Shown piece by piece: positions 1 to 7,869 of a stretch of 43,774 nt of DNA. The DNA comes from Lachnospiraceae bacterium (lineage in GTDB: Bacteria; Bacillota; Clostridia; Lachnospirales; Lachnospiraceae): positions 1 through 43,774 of the forward strand of contig JAFWVX010000026.1 in assembly GCA_017523785.1 (NCBI GenBank), given 5' to 3'. The stretch's first letter is position 1, and every line of letters starts with the position of its first letter. Below the pieces are notes generated by a model. That model worked only from the letters and a program-made list of their open reading frames with translations, searched no databases and was not told the DNA's origin. The position numbers and the translations under genes are program-made.

Positions 1-2
1 AC

Positions 3-113
3 GATGTAGAGTATTGTATCACAGCAACATTCCAAGAGAATTTTCAATTAGTATCCTGTGATATTGTGCCTGTTGACTATGAAGTTTATAATAAAGTTCA
101 CGGAAAGAAATAA
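3..113 (+). CDS. C-terminal end of an unidentified protein (cut by window edge)
   Basis: The frame that starts at base 3 is open for 36 codons and ends with TAA at 111-113. It reads as plausible protein (DVEYCITATFQE at the start of the visible part, ending in NKVHGKK). A hairpin follows 24 nt after the stop, as expected for a gene end. I do not recognise the family from this short piece, and the rest lies outside the window. Confidence 0.5.
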   Translation, partial: DVEYCITATFQENFQLVSCDIVPVDYEVYNKVHGKK

Positions 114-136
114 TTAATAAAATCACAAATGATATT

Positions 137-165
137 AAAAGAGAACTCCATAGTTCTCTTTTATT
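137..165 (+). terminator. Hairpin with short T tract before metG
   Basis: A perfect 11-bp stem (AAAAGAGAACT, 137-147, with AGTTCTCTTTT, 152-162) closes a 4-nt loop CCAT. The tail is only partly T-rich (TTTTATTTATT). It fits an intrinsic terminator of the upstream gene. I see no clear promoter between it and the metG ribosome site at about 170-177, so it may be leaky or act as a leader hairpin. Confidence 0.65.
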
Positions 166-186
166 TATTAAGGGAGAAATGCATTT

Positions 187-1758
187 ATGAGCAATAAGTA
201 TTATATTACAACTGCAATAGTCTATACATCAGGAAAGCCACATATTGGAAATGTATATGATGTGGTACTTGCCGACAGCATAGCAAGATATAAGAGGGAG
301 CAGGGCTTTGATGTTTTTTATTTGACTGGAACTGATGAGCATGGTGAAAAGATTGAGAAGAAGGCGGCAGAGGCTAAGGTTACACCTAAGGAGTATGTCG
401 ACAACATTGCAGCAGATGTAAAGAGAATTTATGACTTGATTGACACAAGTTACAATAGATTTATAAGAACTACTGACGATGACCATGTAAAAGCAATTCA
501 ACATATATTTGAGAAACTTTACAAGCAAGGCGACATCTATAAGGGAGAATACGAAGGTTGGTACTGCACTCCTTGCGAGTCATTTTTCACTGATTCGCAA
601 CTTGTCGATGGCAAATGTCCAGATTGCGGAAGAGAAGTCTACAAGGCAAAAGAGGAAGCATACTTCTTCAAAATGTCTAAATATGCAGATAGACTTATAG
701 AATATATTAAGAGTAATGACTTCATAGTTCCTGAGAGTAGAAAAAATGAAATGTTAAATAACTTTTTACTTCCAGGACTTAAAGACCTCTGTGTATCAAG
801 AACTTCATTTACCTGGGGTATACCAGTTAACTTTGATGAAAAGCATGTAGTCTATGTATGGCTCGACGCACTTAGCAATTATATAACTGGAATTGGTTAT
901 GACACTGAGTCTCAGACTGAGACATTTAATAAATATTGGCCTGCTGATTTACATGTAATTGGAAAAGATATTGTTAGATTCCATACAATTTACTGGCCTA
1001 TATTCCTTATGGCATTGGATTTGCCACTACCTAAAAAAGTATTTGGTCACCCTTGGCTTCTTGCTGCAAATGAAGAAACTGATGATGGAACTAAGATGTC
1101 AAAGTCAAGAGGTAATGTTTTGTATCCAGATAAACTCTGTGAAGTTTTCGGAACTGATGCAGTTAGATTTTATTTACTCCACGAGATGCCATATGACAAT
1201 GACGGTGTAGTGAGTCTCAAACTCGTCACTGAGAGATATAACACAGACTTGGCAAATGTTTTAGGAAATCTTGTAAGTAGAACAATTGCAATGATTAACA
1301 AATATTATGACGGCGAATTAGAGAATAAGAAAGTTAAAGAAGCCGTAGATGATGACTTATATGCTTCTGTAAATTCAAGCATTGATAAGACAATCGATTC
1401 AATGGAAAAGTTAAAAATTCAAGATGCTGTAGATAGTGCATTCGACATATTTAGAAGATGTAATAAATATATAGATGAGACAGAGCCTTGGGCACTTGCA
1501 AAAGATGAGAGCAAGATGGATAGATTAAAGACTGTATTATATAATTTATCAGTTAATATCTGCAAGGGTGCAAAATTGATATATTGCTTTATGCCAAAGA
1601 CTTCAGAGAAGATTTTGAAAATGTTTTCAGTAGATGAAATATCATTAAATAATTTAAAAGATTTTGTAATTAAAGATAAAACAATTGTCACAAAAGAGAA
1701 AGAGAATCTATTTGTGAGATATGAATTAAAAGATGTAGAAGCAAAGATGGCGGAGTAA
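187..1758 (+). CDS. metG: Methionyl-tRNA synthetase
   Basis: Class I aminoacyl-tRNA synthetase that charges tRNA-Met with methionine in the cytoplasm. The HIGH-type motif is HIGN at residues 19-22 and KMSKS is at 303-307. Between them a zinc knuckle has two CxxC pairs (Cys127/130 and Cys144/147). The 523-residue length covers the catalytic core and the helical anticodon-binding domain. It stops before the C-terminal EMAPII-like tRNA-binding/dimerisation domain found in many longer (about 650-residue) bacterial enzymes, so this is a short form. The start is ATG with AGGGAGAA about 9 nt upstream. The next gene begins 4 nt after the stop, so the two are probably co-transcribed. Confidence 0.97.
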   Translation: MSNKYYITTAIVYTSGKPHIGNVYDVVLADSIARYKREQGFDVFYLTGTDEHGEKIEKKAAEAKVTPKEYVDNIAADVKRIYDLIDTSYNRFIRTTDDDHVKAIQHIFEKLYKQGDIYKGEYEGWYCTPCESFFTDSQLVDGKCPDCGREVYKAKEEAYFFKMSKYADRLIEYIKSNDFIVPESRKNEMLNNFLLPGLKDLCVSRTSFTWGIPVNFDEKHVVYVWLDALSNYITGIGYDTESQTETFNKYWPADLHVIGKDIVRFHTIYWPIFLMALDLPLPKKVFGHPWLLAANEETDDGTKMSKSRGNVLYPDKLCEVFGTDAVRFYLLHEMPYDNDGVVSLKLVTERYNTDLANVLGNLVSRTIAMINKYYDGELENKKVKEAVDDDLYASVNSSIDKTIDSMEKLKIQDAVDSAFDIFRRCNKYIDETEPWALAKDESKMDRLKTVLYNLSVNICKGAKLIYCFMPKTSEKILKMFSVDEISLNNLKDFVIKDKTIVTKEKENLFVRYELKDVEAKMAE

Positions 1759-1762
1759 TATT

Positions 1763-2548
1763 TTGGATATATTAAGATGGCTGGAATCGAAAAGAAGAGA
1801 GATAGGCTTTTCTCACAATGCATTGGTAATTATTGCTATGTTTACAATGCTTATAGACCATATAGGCTATGTCTTAATTAAGAATGGAAAACTCTATGGC
1901 TATGACCTTGCCCTATATGAAAATGCCATTTCGCTTGCAGAGGCGAAACCTTGGCTGACTCTCTATACCATTTGTAGGATGATAGGGAGAATATCATTTC
2001 CCGTATATGCATTTTTGATAGTAGAGGGATTTAGAAAGACGAGTAATGTCTTCAAATATATTCTTAGAATTTTAGTACTAGCTCTTATTTCAGAGATTCC
2101 ATACGACTTAATGATTTTTAATAAATGTCTATCTAGCGACTGCTTTATGTTACAAAATGTTTTGTTTACTTATTTTATAGGACTATTGATGCTTCTATTT
2201 GTGAGAGCATTAAACTCAATATCTGAAATATTATCACTTGTTCCTACCGTGCTCGCAGGTTTCGCCTGCTTTTTCTTAAAGACGGACTATTGGCTTGAAG
2301 GAATAATACTCATATATATATATTATATGTTTAGATATGACTTAAATGCAAAATGTCTGATTATGCTAATTGTGACATTTTTAATGAGTGCACAGCATTA
2401 TTATGGTTTTGGAGTATTGTCAGTCCTCTTTGTATATTTCTATGATGGACAAAAGGGATATTTCGACTTGAAACGTTTTCACTATTTGTTTTACCCGCTA
2501 CATATGTTGGTATTATATGGAATAATATTTTTTACATATTGGAGATAA
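1763..2548 (+). CDS. TraX-family membrane protein
   Basis: A 261-residue polytopic membrane protein resembling the TraX family (named for the F-pilin N-acetylating protein; chromosomal copies in Firmicutes have no settled role). The family pattern is visible: an N-terminal ALVIIAMFTMLIDHIG segment with Asp and His, then RISFPVYAFLIVEGF, EIPYDL, and a QNVLFTYFIGLL helix. There are about eight hydrophobic segments. The start is TTG at 1763, supported by GGCGGAG 7 nt upstream and by the lack of an earlier start; the first in-frame ATG would remove the conserved N-terminus. It lies 4 nt after metG. Membrane acyltransferase activity is inferred from family resemblance only. Confidence 0.8.
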   Translation: MDILRWLESKRREIGFSHNALVIIAMFTMLIDHIGYVLIKNGKLYGYDLALYENAISLAEAKPWLTLYTICRMIGRISFPVYAFLIVEGFRKTSNVFKYILRILVLALISEIPYDLMIFNKCLSSDCFMLQNVLFTYFIGLLMLLFVRALNSISEILSLVPTVLAGFACFFLKTDYWLEGIILIYIYYMFRYDLNAKCLIMLIVTFLMSAQHYYGFGVLSVLFVYFYDGQKGYFDLKRFHYLFYPLHMLVLYGIIFFTYWR

Positions 2549-2574
2549 TAAATTATTAGCTATAGGAGGATAAT

Positions 2575-3018
2575 ATGCTATTAATAGAAAAAATTAGAGC
2601 AGATCAAATTTCTGCTATGAAAGAAAAAAACAATGAAAAGAAGCTCGCTATTTCATCACTTATTGATGCAGCTAAGAAGATTGTAATTGATAAGGGAGGA
2701 GATAGAGTTAATATACCTGATGACATAGTTACTCAGGTAGTTCTTAAAGAGTTAAAGACAATTAAGGAGCAAATTGACTCTTGCCCTGCCGATAGAGAGG
2801 ACTTACTCACTGAGTTTAAGAATCGCTATGCCTATGTTGAGGCTTATGCTCCAAAACTCATGAGCAAGGAAGAAGTAATTAAACTTATAAATGATAAGTT
2901 TGCAGATGTAGTTGCAGGAAAGAACAAGGGTCTCATAATGAAGAGCATCATGCCTGAACTCAAAGGTAAGGCTGATGGCAAACTTATAAACGAGATTGTT
3001 GAAGAACTTTGCAAATAG
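2575..3018 (+). CDS. yqeY: GatB/YqeY domain protein
   Basis: A 147-residue protein of the YqeY family, which resembles the tRNA-binding tail of the GatB subunit of Asp/Glu-tRNA amidotransferase. Family signs are an N-terminal helix with Lys-rich AMKEKNNEKKLAISSLIDAAK, a middle IVTQVVLKELKTIKEQI segment, and a C-terminal domain ending in GKADGKLINEIVEEL. Free-standing YqeY has no firmly established function; a tRNA-related role is inferred. TAGGAGG lies 8 nt before the ATG. The last ten bases overlap the following acetyltransferase gene. Confidence 0.9.
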   Translation: MLLIEKIRADQISAMKEKNNEKKLAISSLIDAAKKIVIDKGGDRVNIPDDIVTQVVLKELKTIKEQIDSCPADREDLLTEFKNRYAYVEAYAPKLMSKEEVIKLINDKFADVVAGKNKGLIMKSIMPELKGKADGKLINEIVEELCK

Positions 3019-3638
3019 AAATAATTAAAAGAGATGACATAGAGTCAAAATTAAAAACTCGTAAACTCTACGAGGCATGTTTTGATGAGGGCAAAGATGA
3101 CTTTATAAACTACTATTATGATACTATTATTAAAAGAAATGAGATGGTAGTTGCAAGAGAGGGAGATGAAGTTTTGTCTATGATACATCTAAATCCCTAT
3201 GTCTATAATATTTGCGGCGATATAAAAAATGTCCATTACCTTGTTGCCATTGCAACTAAAAAGGAGCATAGAGGCAAAGGCTTAATGGCTTCTTGTATGA
3301 ATAAAGCTGTAGAGTATTTGAAAAGTTTGAGCGAGCCATTTTGTTATCTCGTTCCAGAAAATGATGGAGTTAAGAAGGCTTATACTAGAATTGGATTTGA
3401 AATCGTTAGCAAGTTCAGTATCGACAAGTTTTCAGATGATAAGTTCGATATTTACCCACAAAACAATGATGAGTATATAGAACTCATGAAAAATGAGGAA
3501 AATTTTTTGAAATTTGAATCCGATGAATATGTGGAAAGCCTGAAGAACAAAATTGTAATGTTCAATGTATTAGACAATAAAAATTACAATATAGATTATT
3601 TTAAAAGCAAAAAAATATATGTGTGCCAAGAGGTGTAG
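3009..3638 (+). CDS. GNAT-family N-acetyltransferase
   Basis: A 209-residue GCN5-related acetyltransferase, which would move acetyl from acetyl-CoA to an unknown amine. The acetyl-CoA-binding motif A is clear: VAIATKKEHRGKGLMASCM, with the R-G-x-G turn at HRGKGL. It is followed by a helix and a motif-B-like YTRIGFEIV near residue 130. The start is probably TTG at 3009, overlapping yqeY by 10 nt; the ribosome site there is weak (GAAGAA), so translational coupling is likely. The roughly 65 residues after the core lack a recognisable domain. The next start codon follows the stop directly. Confidence 0.85.
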   Translation: MQIEIIKRDDIESKLKTRKLYEACFDEGKDDFINYYYDTIIKRNEMVVAREGDEVLSMIHLNPYVYNICGDIKNVHYLVAIATKKEHRGKGLMASCMNKAVEYLKSLSEPFCYLVPENDGVKKAYTRIGFEIVSKFSIDKFSDDKFDIYPQNNDEYIELMKNEENFLKFESDEYVESLKNKIVMFNVLDNKNYNIDYFKSKKIYVCQEV

Positions 3639-4532
3639 ATGCTAAATTTAAAAAAACTTACAATGGATGATATTGAAATTATTAGACCTTACTTCAAGTA
3701 TACAAGAAGCAACAACTGTGATAATTCAGTTGGTGGCTCAGTCATGTGGGCGGATTTTTTCAATACTAGATATACAATAATTGATAGGACATTGATATTT
3801 GCAGTGACATTTTTTGACTATGGTGAATGCTTTACTGTGCCAATTGGTGAGTCAGTGAGTCACGCCCTCTATCTTATTTGTCAGCACTGTAATGAAAACA
3901 ATATTCCTCTACAGTTTGTAGCTGCTACGGACAGAGATTTGGCCTGTGTAGAAAAAAAGTTTGAGGCAGAGAAGATTATCTTACCTGATTGGGCTGACTA
4001 CATATATGAAGCTCAAGATATGATTAATCTTAGCGGTAGAAAATATCACGGTCAGAAAAATCATATGAATTATTTCAAAAAGACTTTCCCAAATTACACT
4101 TATGAAGAAATTAATGAAAGTAATATAAAAGATGTAAAAGATTTTGTTATAGAGTTTGCAAAAACTGAGTCTAAAGAATCTATAATATTTGAAGAGGAAT
4201 TGAAAAAAGTATTAGAGGTTCTTGACAATAATGACAAGTATAAATTCTTTGGGCTAATGCTTAAGGTTGATGGTCAAATATGTGCATTCAGTATGGGTGA
4301 AATTGTAAACCATACTCTTATAGTACATATTGAGAAGGCAGATAAGACTAAGAGAGGCTCTTATCCTATGATAATGAATGAGTTTGCAAGACGCTATGGA
4401 TCAGAAATGAAATACATCAATCGCGAAGAGAATGCAGGTGACAAGGGACTTGAAAATTCAAAACTTCAATATCACCCATGTACAATTTTAAATAAGTATT
4501 ATATAAAAGTTACAAGTAAGAAATGTGAGTAG
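3639..4532 (+). CDS. DUF2156 (LPG synthase C-terminal-like) protein
   Basis: A 297-residue soluble protein of the DUF2156 group, related to the C-terminal GNAT-like catalytic region of phosphatidylglycerol lysyltransferase (MprF) but without its membrane part. Matching segments are [20 protein letters not shown] and the following [18 protein letters not shown], then [15 protein letters not shown] and [16 protein letters not shown]. It is probably a tRNA- or acyl-CoA-dependent transferase of unknown target (inference). The ATG follows the GNAT stop with no gap, with GAGGTG just upstream, so the two transferase genes are coupled. Its end overlaps or abuts ispF. Confidence 0.83.
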   Translation: MLNLKKLTMDDIEIIRPYFKYTRSNNCDNSVGGSVMWADFFNTRYTIIDRTLIFAVTFFDYGECFTVPIGESVSHALYLICQHCNENNIPLQFVAATDRDLACVEKKFEAEKIILPDWADYIYEAQDMINLSGRKYHGQKNHMNYFKKTFPNYTYEEINESNIKDVKDFVIEFAKTESKESIIFEEELKKVLEVLDNNDKYKFFGLMLKVDGQICAFSMGEIVNHTLIVHIEKADKTKRGSYPMIMNEFARRYGSEMKYINREENAGDKGLENSKLQYHPCTILNKYYIKVTSKKCE

Positions 4533-4536
4533 GCGT

Positions 4537-5016
4537 ATGTATAGAATAGGCGAAGGTTACGATGTTCATAAATTAGTAGAAGGTAGAGACTTAATTTTAG
4601 CTGGGGTTAAAATCCCATATGAAAAAGGCCTGCTCGGTCATAGTGATGCAGATGTCCTGACTCATGCAATAATGGATGCCTTACTCGGCGCCATGGCACT
4701 TGGTGACATTGGGAAACATTTCCCAGACACTGATGAAAAATATAAAGGTGCTAACTCTATTGAATTATTGAAAGAAGTAAAGAAACTATTGAACGATAAA
4801 AATTTAAATGTTTGTAACATTGACTCTACTATAATATGTCAGACGCCAAAACTTAGAACTTATATAGATGAAATGAGAAATAATATATCGGCTGCACTTG
4901 ATATTGATATAGATAGAGTGAGTGTGAAAGCAACTACTGAAGAAGGACTTGGCTTTACAGGTAGTGGCGAAGGGATAGCAGCGAGGGCTATATCACTGGT
5001 GGAAGTTGATAAGTAG
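4537..5016 (+). CDS. ispF: 2-C-methyl-D-erythritol 2,4-cyclodiphosphate synthase
   Basis: MEP-pathway enzyme that makes methylerythritol cyclodiphosphate, releasing CMP. The metal ligands Asp and His are seen in GYDVH at the N-terminus, with [18 protein letters not shown] and the [10 protein letters not shown] end typical of the family. The length of about 160 residues is normal. ATG at 4537 gives the conserved [11 protein letters not shown] start. A GTG at 4525 in the same frame would add four residues (MSRR) and overlap the previous gene by 8 nt; ribosome sites are weak for both. With ispG downstream (10780), two steps of the same pathway lie in this region. Confidence 0.95.
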   Translation: MYRIGEGYDVHKLVEGRDLILAGVKIPYEKGLLGHSDADVLTHAIMDALLGAMALGDIGKHFPDTDEKYKGANSIELLKEVKKLLNDKNLNVCNIDSTIICQTPKLRTYIDEMRNNISAALDIDIDRVSVKATTEEGLGFTGSGEGIAARAISLVEVDK

Positions 5017-5076
5017 ATAATATTGCAAATGAATTAATAATAAAAGATAGTAATTGTGATGAGCAAGTATTGCAAT

Positions 5077-5103
5077 TGTAGGGGCGAGCACTGCGAGCCC
5101 GAA
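5077..5103 (+). repeat. GTAGGGGCG hairpin repeat, copy A (cysS leader)
   Basis: The core GTAGGGGCGAGCACTGCGAG (5078-5097), followed by CCCG, is nearly identical to a copy at 28605-28628. It folds as GGGC / GA / GC with a 3-nt loop, then GC / GA / GCCC, giving tandem G.A mismatches inside a short stem. It runs straight into the GAAGGGAA ribosome site of cysS, so in RNA it would sit right beside the initiation region. Confidence 0.75.
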
Positions 5104-5112
5104 GGGAATATT

Positions 5113-6606
5113 ATGAAAATATATAATACACTAACAAAAAGGAAAGAAGAATTCGAGACAATTGAACCAATGAAGGTCCGAATGTATGTCTGCGGTCCAA
5201 CTGTCTATGACTTTATTCATATAGGCAATGCGAGACCTATGATAGTTTTTGATTCATTTAGAAGATACCTGAGTTTCCTTGGCTACGATGTAAACTATGT
5301 ATCAAATTTCACTGACATAGATGACAAGATTATAAATCGTGCAAATGAATTGGGAATTAGTTCTGAAGAACTTGCAAATAGATTTATAGATGAGTGTAAG
5401 AAAGATATGGCGGGAATGAATATTATGCCAGCCACAACTCATCCACTTGCAACTAAAGAGATTGATGGAATGATAGAACTCATCAAAGGACTTGTTGATA
5501 AGGGATATGCATATGTAGGAAAAGACGGAACAGTATATTATGATACAACTAAGTTTAAAGAATATGGAAAACTTTCTCATAAAAATTTAGATGACTTACA
5601 ATCAGGTTTTAGAGATATAAAGGTAACTGGCGAAGAAGATAAAAAGACTTCAACTGACTTCGTGCTATGGAAACCTAAAAAAGAGGGAGAGCCATTTTGG
5701 AAGAGTCCTTGGTGTGATGGTAGACCAGGTTGGCACACTGAGTGCTGTGTAATGGCACCAAAGTACTGCAACGGCTCACTCGATATACATGCAGGTGGAG
5801 AAGATTTAGTTTTCCCTCACCACGAAAATGAAATTGCTCAATACGAGCCACTTCACGATACTACTTATGCAAGATATTGGATGCATAATGCATTTCTAAA
5901 TATCAACAATCAAAAGATGAGTAAGTCTCTTGGAAATTTCTTCACAGTTAGAGATGTGCTCACAAAGTTTGATGGAAAGGTGCTTAGACTATTTATGCTA
6001 TCTACTCAGTATAGGGCAATGCTCAATTTCTCATTTGAGTTGATGGAGTCAAGTAAGGCAAGTCTTGAGAGAATAGAAAACTGTGTTAATAATATTAAAT
6101 TCACATTGAAGAATAAAGGTATAAATGTTGCAGAGAATTCAAAACTTGAAAATATAGACGACTTTAATGAGTTAATAGTTGATTTAAAAACTAGTTCGGA
6201 TTTTTCAAAAGAAGAGTTGGCGGCATTTGACAAAGTATGTGAATATATAAAAGAGTATTTTGACAAGTTGGATGATGACTTTAATACTGCAGATGCAGAG
6301 ACTCAAATTTATGAGATAGTTAGAGTTGCAAATCAAAATGTCAACGAAAATAGTTCTATTGCATTTTTAAATGCCATGTTACTTATAATAGATACCTTGC
6401 TTGACATATTGGGAATTGATTTACATAATAAGACAACTCAAGAGTCAGATGTCGATGAGGCTTTAATAGAAAAAATGATTCAAGAGAGAACAGAGGCAAA
6501 AAAAGCAAAAGACTATGCAAAGGCTGATGAGATTAGAAAGAAATTGCTTGATATGGGAATAGAACTTGAGGATACAAGACAGGGAGTTAAATGGAAGAAA
6601 GTTTAA
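5113..6606 (+). CDS. cysS: Cysteinyl-tRNA synthetase
   Basis: Class I synthetase that charges tRNA-Cys. It has the zinc-ligand Cys27 in MYVCGPTVYD, HIGN at 36-39, HTECCVM, the zinc-ligand region GGEDLVFPHHENE, and KMSKSLGNFF. The C-terminal helical anticodon-binding part ends in the familiar ADEIRKKLLDMGIELEDT. The length of 497 residues is slightly above the usual 460-470. ATG 5113 is chosen because it matches the family N-terminus (MKIYNTLTKRKEEF) and has GAAGGGAA 4-11 nt upstream. A longer frame from 5056 only translates a hairpin repeat. The stop overlaps mrnC by 16 nt, the standard cysS-mrnC-rlmB arrangement. Confidence 0.97.
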   Translation: MKIYNTLTKRKEEFETIEPMKVRMYVCGPTVYDFIHIGNARPMIVFDSFRRYLSFLGYDVNYVSNFTDIDDKIINRANELGISSEELANRFIDECKKDMAGMNIMPATTHPLATKEIDGMIELIKGLVDKGYAYVGKDGTVYYDTTKFKEYGKLSHKNLDDLQSGFRDIKVTGEEDKKTSTDFVLWKPKKEGEPFWKSPWCDGRPGWHTECCVMAPKYCNGSLDIHAGGEDLVFPHHENEIAQYEPLHDTTYARYWMHNAFLNINNQKMSKSLGNFFTVRDVLTKFDGKVLRLFMLSTQYRAMLNFSFELMESSKASLERIENCVNNIKFTLKNKGINVAENSKLENIDDFNELIVDLKTSSDFSKEELAAFDKVCEYIKEYFDKLDDDFNTADAETQIYEIVRVANQNVNENSSIAFLNAMLLIIDTLLDILGIDLHNKTTQESDVDEALIEKMIQERTEAKKAKDYAKADEIRKKLLDMGIELEDTRQGVKWKKV

Positions 6607-7034
6607 AAAAACTATTATCTGATTTAAAAAATGTGAATGAAGATGTACAATTGCCTGACCCACAAAACGAGCAAGTGCTGAAACTTGCCTTTGTCGGAGA
6701 TACAGTGTTTGACTTATTTACGAGAGATTATTTAAATAGAAAGTTTGCTGATAAGATAAAAATTAATGATTTACATACAAAGAATACTGAACTTGTCTGT
6801 GCAAAAAGTCAATCAAAAATATCTGATTATCTGGTCAACAATGTCTTCAGCGAAGAGGAGATTAATTTCTTTAAACATGCACGAAATGCTCATTCTCATT
6901 CTAAATCAAAAAATTCAAGCATAGTTGAATATAGAAAAGCGACAGGGCTTGAAGCAGTTCTGGGACTTCTCTTATATACTGATGAAAAAAGACTGATAGA
7001 AGTGCTTAATAAGATTTGTGAATGCATAGAATAA
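6591..7034 (+). CDS. mrnC: Mini-ribonuclease III
   Basis: A 147-residue RNase III catalytic domain without a double-stranded-RNA-binding domain. In Bacillus this enzyme trims 23S rRNA precursor ends. Family features are the LAFVGDTVFDLFTRDYL helix with the catalytic Asp, the H-T-K-N and AKSQSK segment, and the second acidic site near GLEAVLGLLLY. ARNAHSHSKSKNS is the typical basic loop. The start ATG lies inside the end of cysS, so translation is coupled. Only 5 nt separate its stop from a tRNA-Leu gene, so RNase P cleavage of that tRNA would define the 3' end of this mRNA. Confidence 0.95.
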   Translation: MEESLKKLLSDLKNVNEDVQLPDPQNEQVLKLAFVGDTVFDLFTRDYLNRKFADKIKINDLHTKNTELVCAKSQSKISDYLVNNVFSEEEINFFKHARNAHSHSKSKNSSIVEYRKATGLEAVLGLLLYTDEKRLIEVLNKICECIE

Positions 7035-7039
7035 AACTA

Positions 7040-7119
7040 GCACTCTTGGCGGAATTGGCAGACGCGTATGTTTCAGGTACATATGAGAAATCGTAGGGGT
7101 TCAAGTCCCCTAGAGTGCA
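7040..7119 (+). tRNA. tRNA-Leu (CAG)
   Basis: Acceptor arms GCACTCT (7040-7046) and AGAGTGC (7112-7118) pair perfectly, with discriminator A at 7119. The anticodon stem TATGT/ACATA encloses loop TTCAGGT, so the anticodon is CAG (reads CUG). The T arm is AGGGG-TTCAAGT-CCCCT. A short extra arm precedes it, as expected for a class II tRNA-Leu. No CCA is encoded, so RNase Z maturation is expected. It sits between mrnC (5 nt upstream) and rlmB (3 nt downstream). A TAGAAT at 7027-7032 could be a -10 element, but no good -35 accompanies it. Confidence 0.97.
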
Positions 7120-7122
7120 TTT

Positions 7123-7869
7123 ATGAGAGATAATATTGGTGAAAATAGAATAGAAGGAAAGAATGCAGTTTTAGAATGCCTCAATGCTAAAAGGGGTATA
7201 AAGAAACTTTTTGTATTAAAATCACTTAAAGATAATAAGATTAATTCTATAATAGATGATTTAAAGAGAACAGGCACCATTATTAAGTTTCTGGAAAGAG
7301 ATGAACTTGATAATATGGCTGAGACAAGAGCACATCAGGGAATTATTGCCGAGGCTGAAGATTATAAGTATGTAGAGGTCTCTGACATTTTGGACTATGC
7401 AAAAAGTAAAAACGAAGATCCTTTTGTAGTTATCTTAGATGAGATTGAGGACCCACATAATTTTGGAGCAATTATTAGGTCGGCTGAATGTGTCGGTGCA
7501 CATGGCATAATTATTAAAAATAGAAATCAGGCAATGGTAACTGCGACAGTAGTATCAGCATCTGCCGGTGCATCTGAACATATGAGAATTGCTAGAGTCA
7601 CCAATATAAGTAAGACTATTGAAGAGTTGAAGAACGATGGTATGTGGTTTGCCTGTGCAGATATGGATGGAACAGAGATGACTAAGACTAACTTAAAAGG
7701 CAGTATTGGTTTAGTTGTAGGAAATGAAGGAAGCGGTGTATCTCGACTCGTAAAAGAAAAATGTGATTTTATAGTAAAAATTCCTATGAAAGGACATATT
7801 GATTCATTAAATGTGTCTGTCGCAACAGGAATTTTATTATATGAGATAAATAGGCAGAGATGTTTGTAA
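7123..7869 (+). CDS. rlmB: 23S rRNA (guanosine-2251-2'-O)-methyltransferase
   Basis: A 248-residue SPOUT (SpoU-family) S-adenosylmethionine-dependent 2'-O-methyltransferase for the ribosomal P loop. The N-terminal RNA-binding part begins IEGKNAVLE. The three knot motifs are EDPHNFGAIIRSAECVGA, VVGNEGSGVS, and IPMKGHIDSLNVSVATGI. The start ATG lies just 3 nt after the tRNA-Leu discriminator base, and no ribosome site precedes it. After RNase Z cleavage the mRNA would have a 3-nt leader. No alternative in-frame start is seen before the conserved region. It follows cysS and mrnC as in other Firmicutes. Confidence 0.96.
   Translation: MRDNIGENRIEGKNAVLECLNAKRGIKKLFVLKSLKDNKINSIIDDLKRTGTIIKFLERDELDNMAETRAHQGIIAEAEDYKYVEVSDILDYAKSKNEDPFVVILDEIEDPHNFGAIIRSAECVGAHGIIIKNRNQAMVTATVVSASAGASEHMRIARVTNISKTIEELKNDGMWFACADMDGTEMTKTNLKGSIGLVVGNEGSGVSRLVKEKCDFIVKIPMKGHIDSLNVSVATGILLYEINRQRCL

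Noticed and set aside
114..186. T-box riboswitch before metG
   Set aside because: The gap is about 70 nt with one simple hairpin; there is no room for a specifier loop and no T-box consensus is seen.
5056..5112. N-terminal extension of cysS from an upstream ATG
   Set aside because: It only translates the hairpin repeat; the family N-terminus begins at ATG 5113, which has its own ribosome site.
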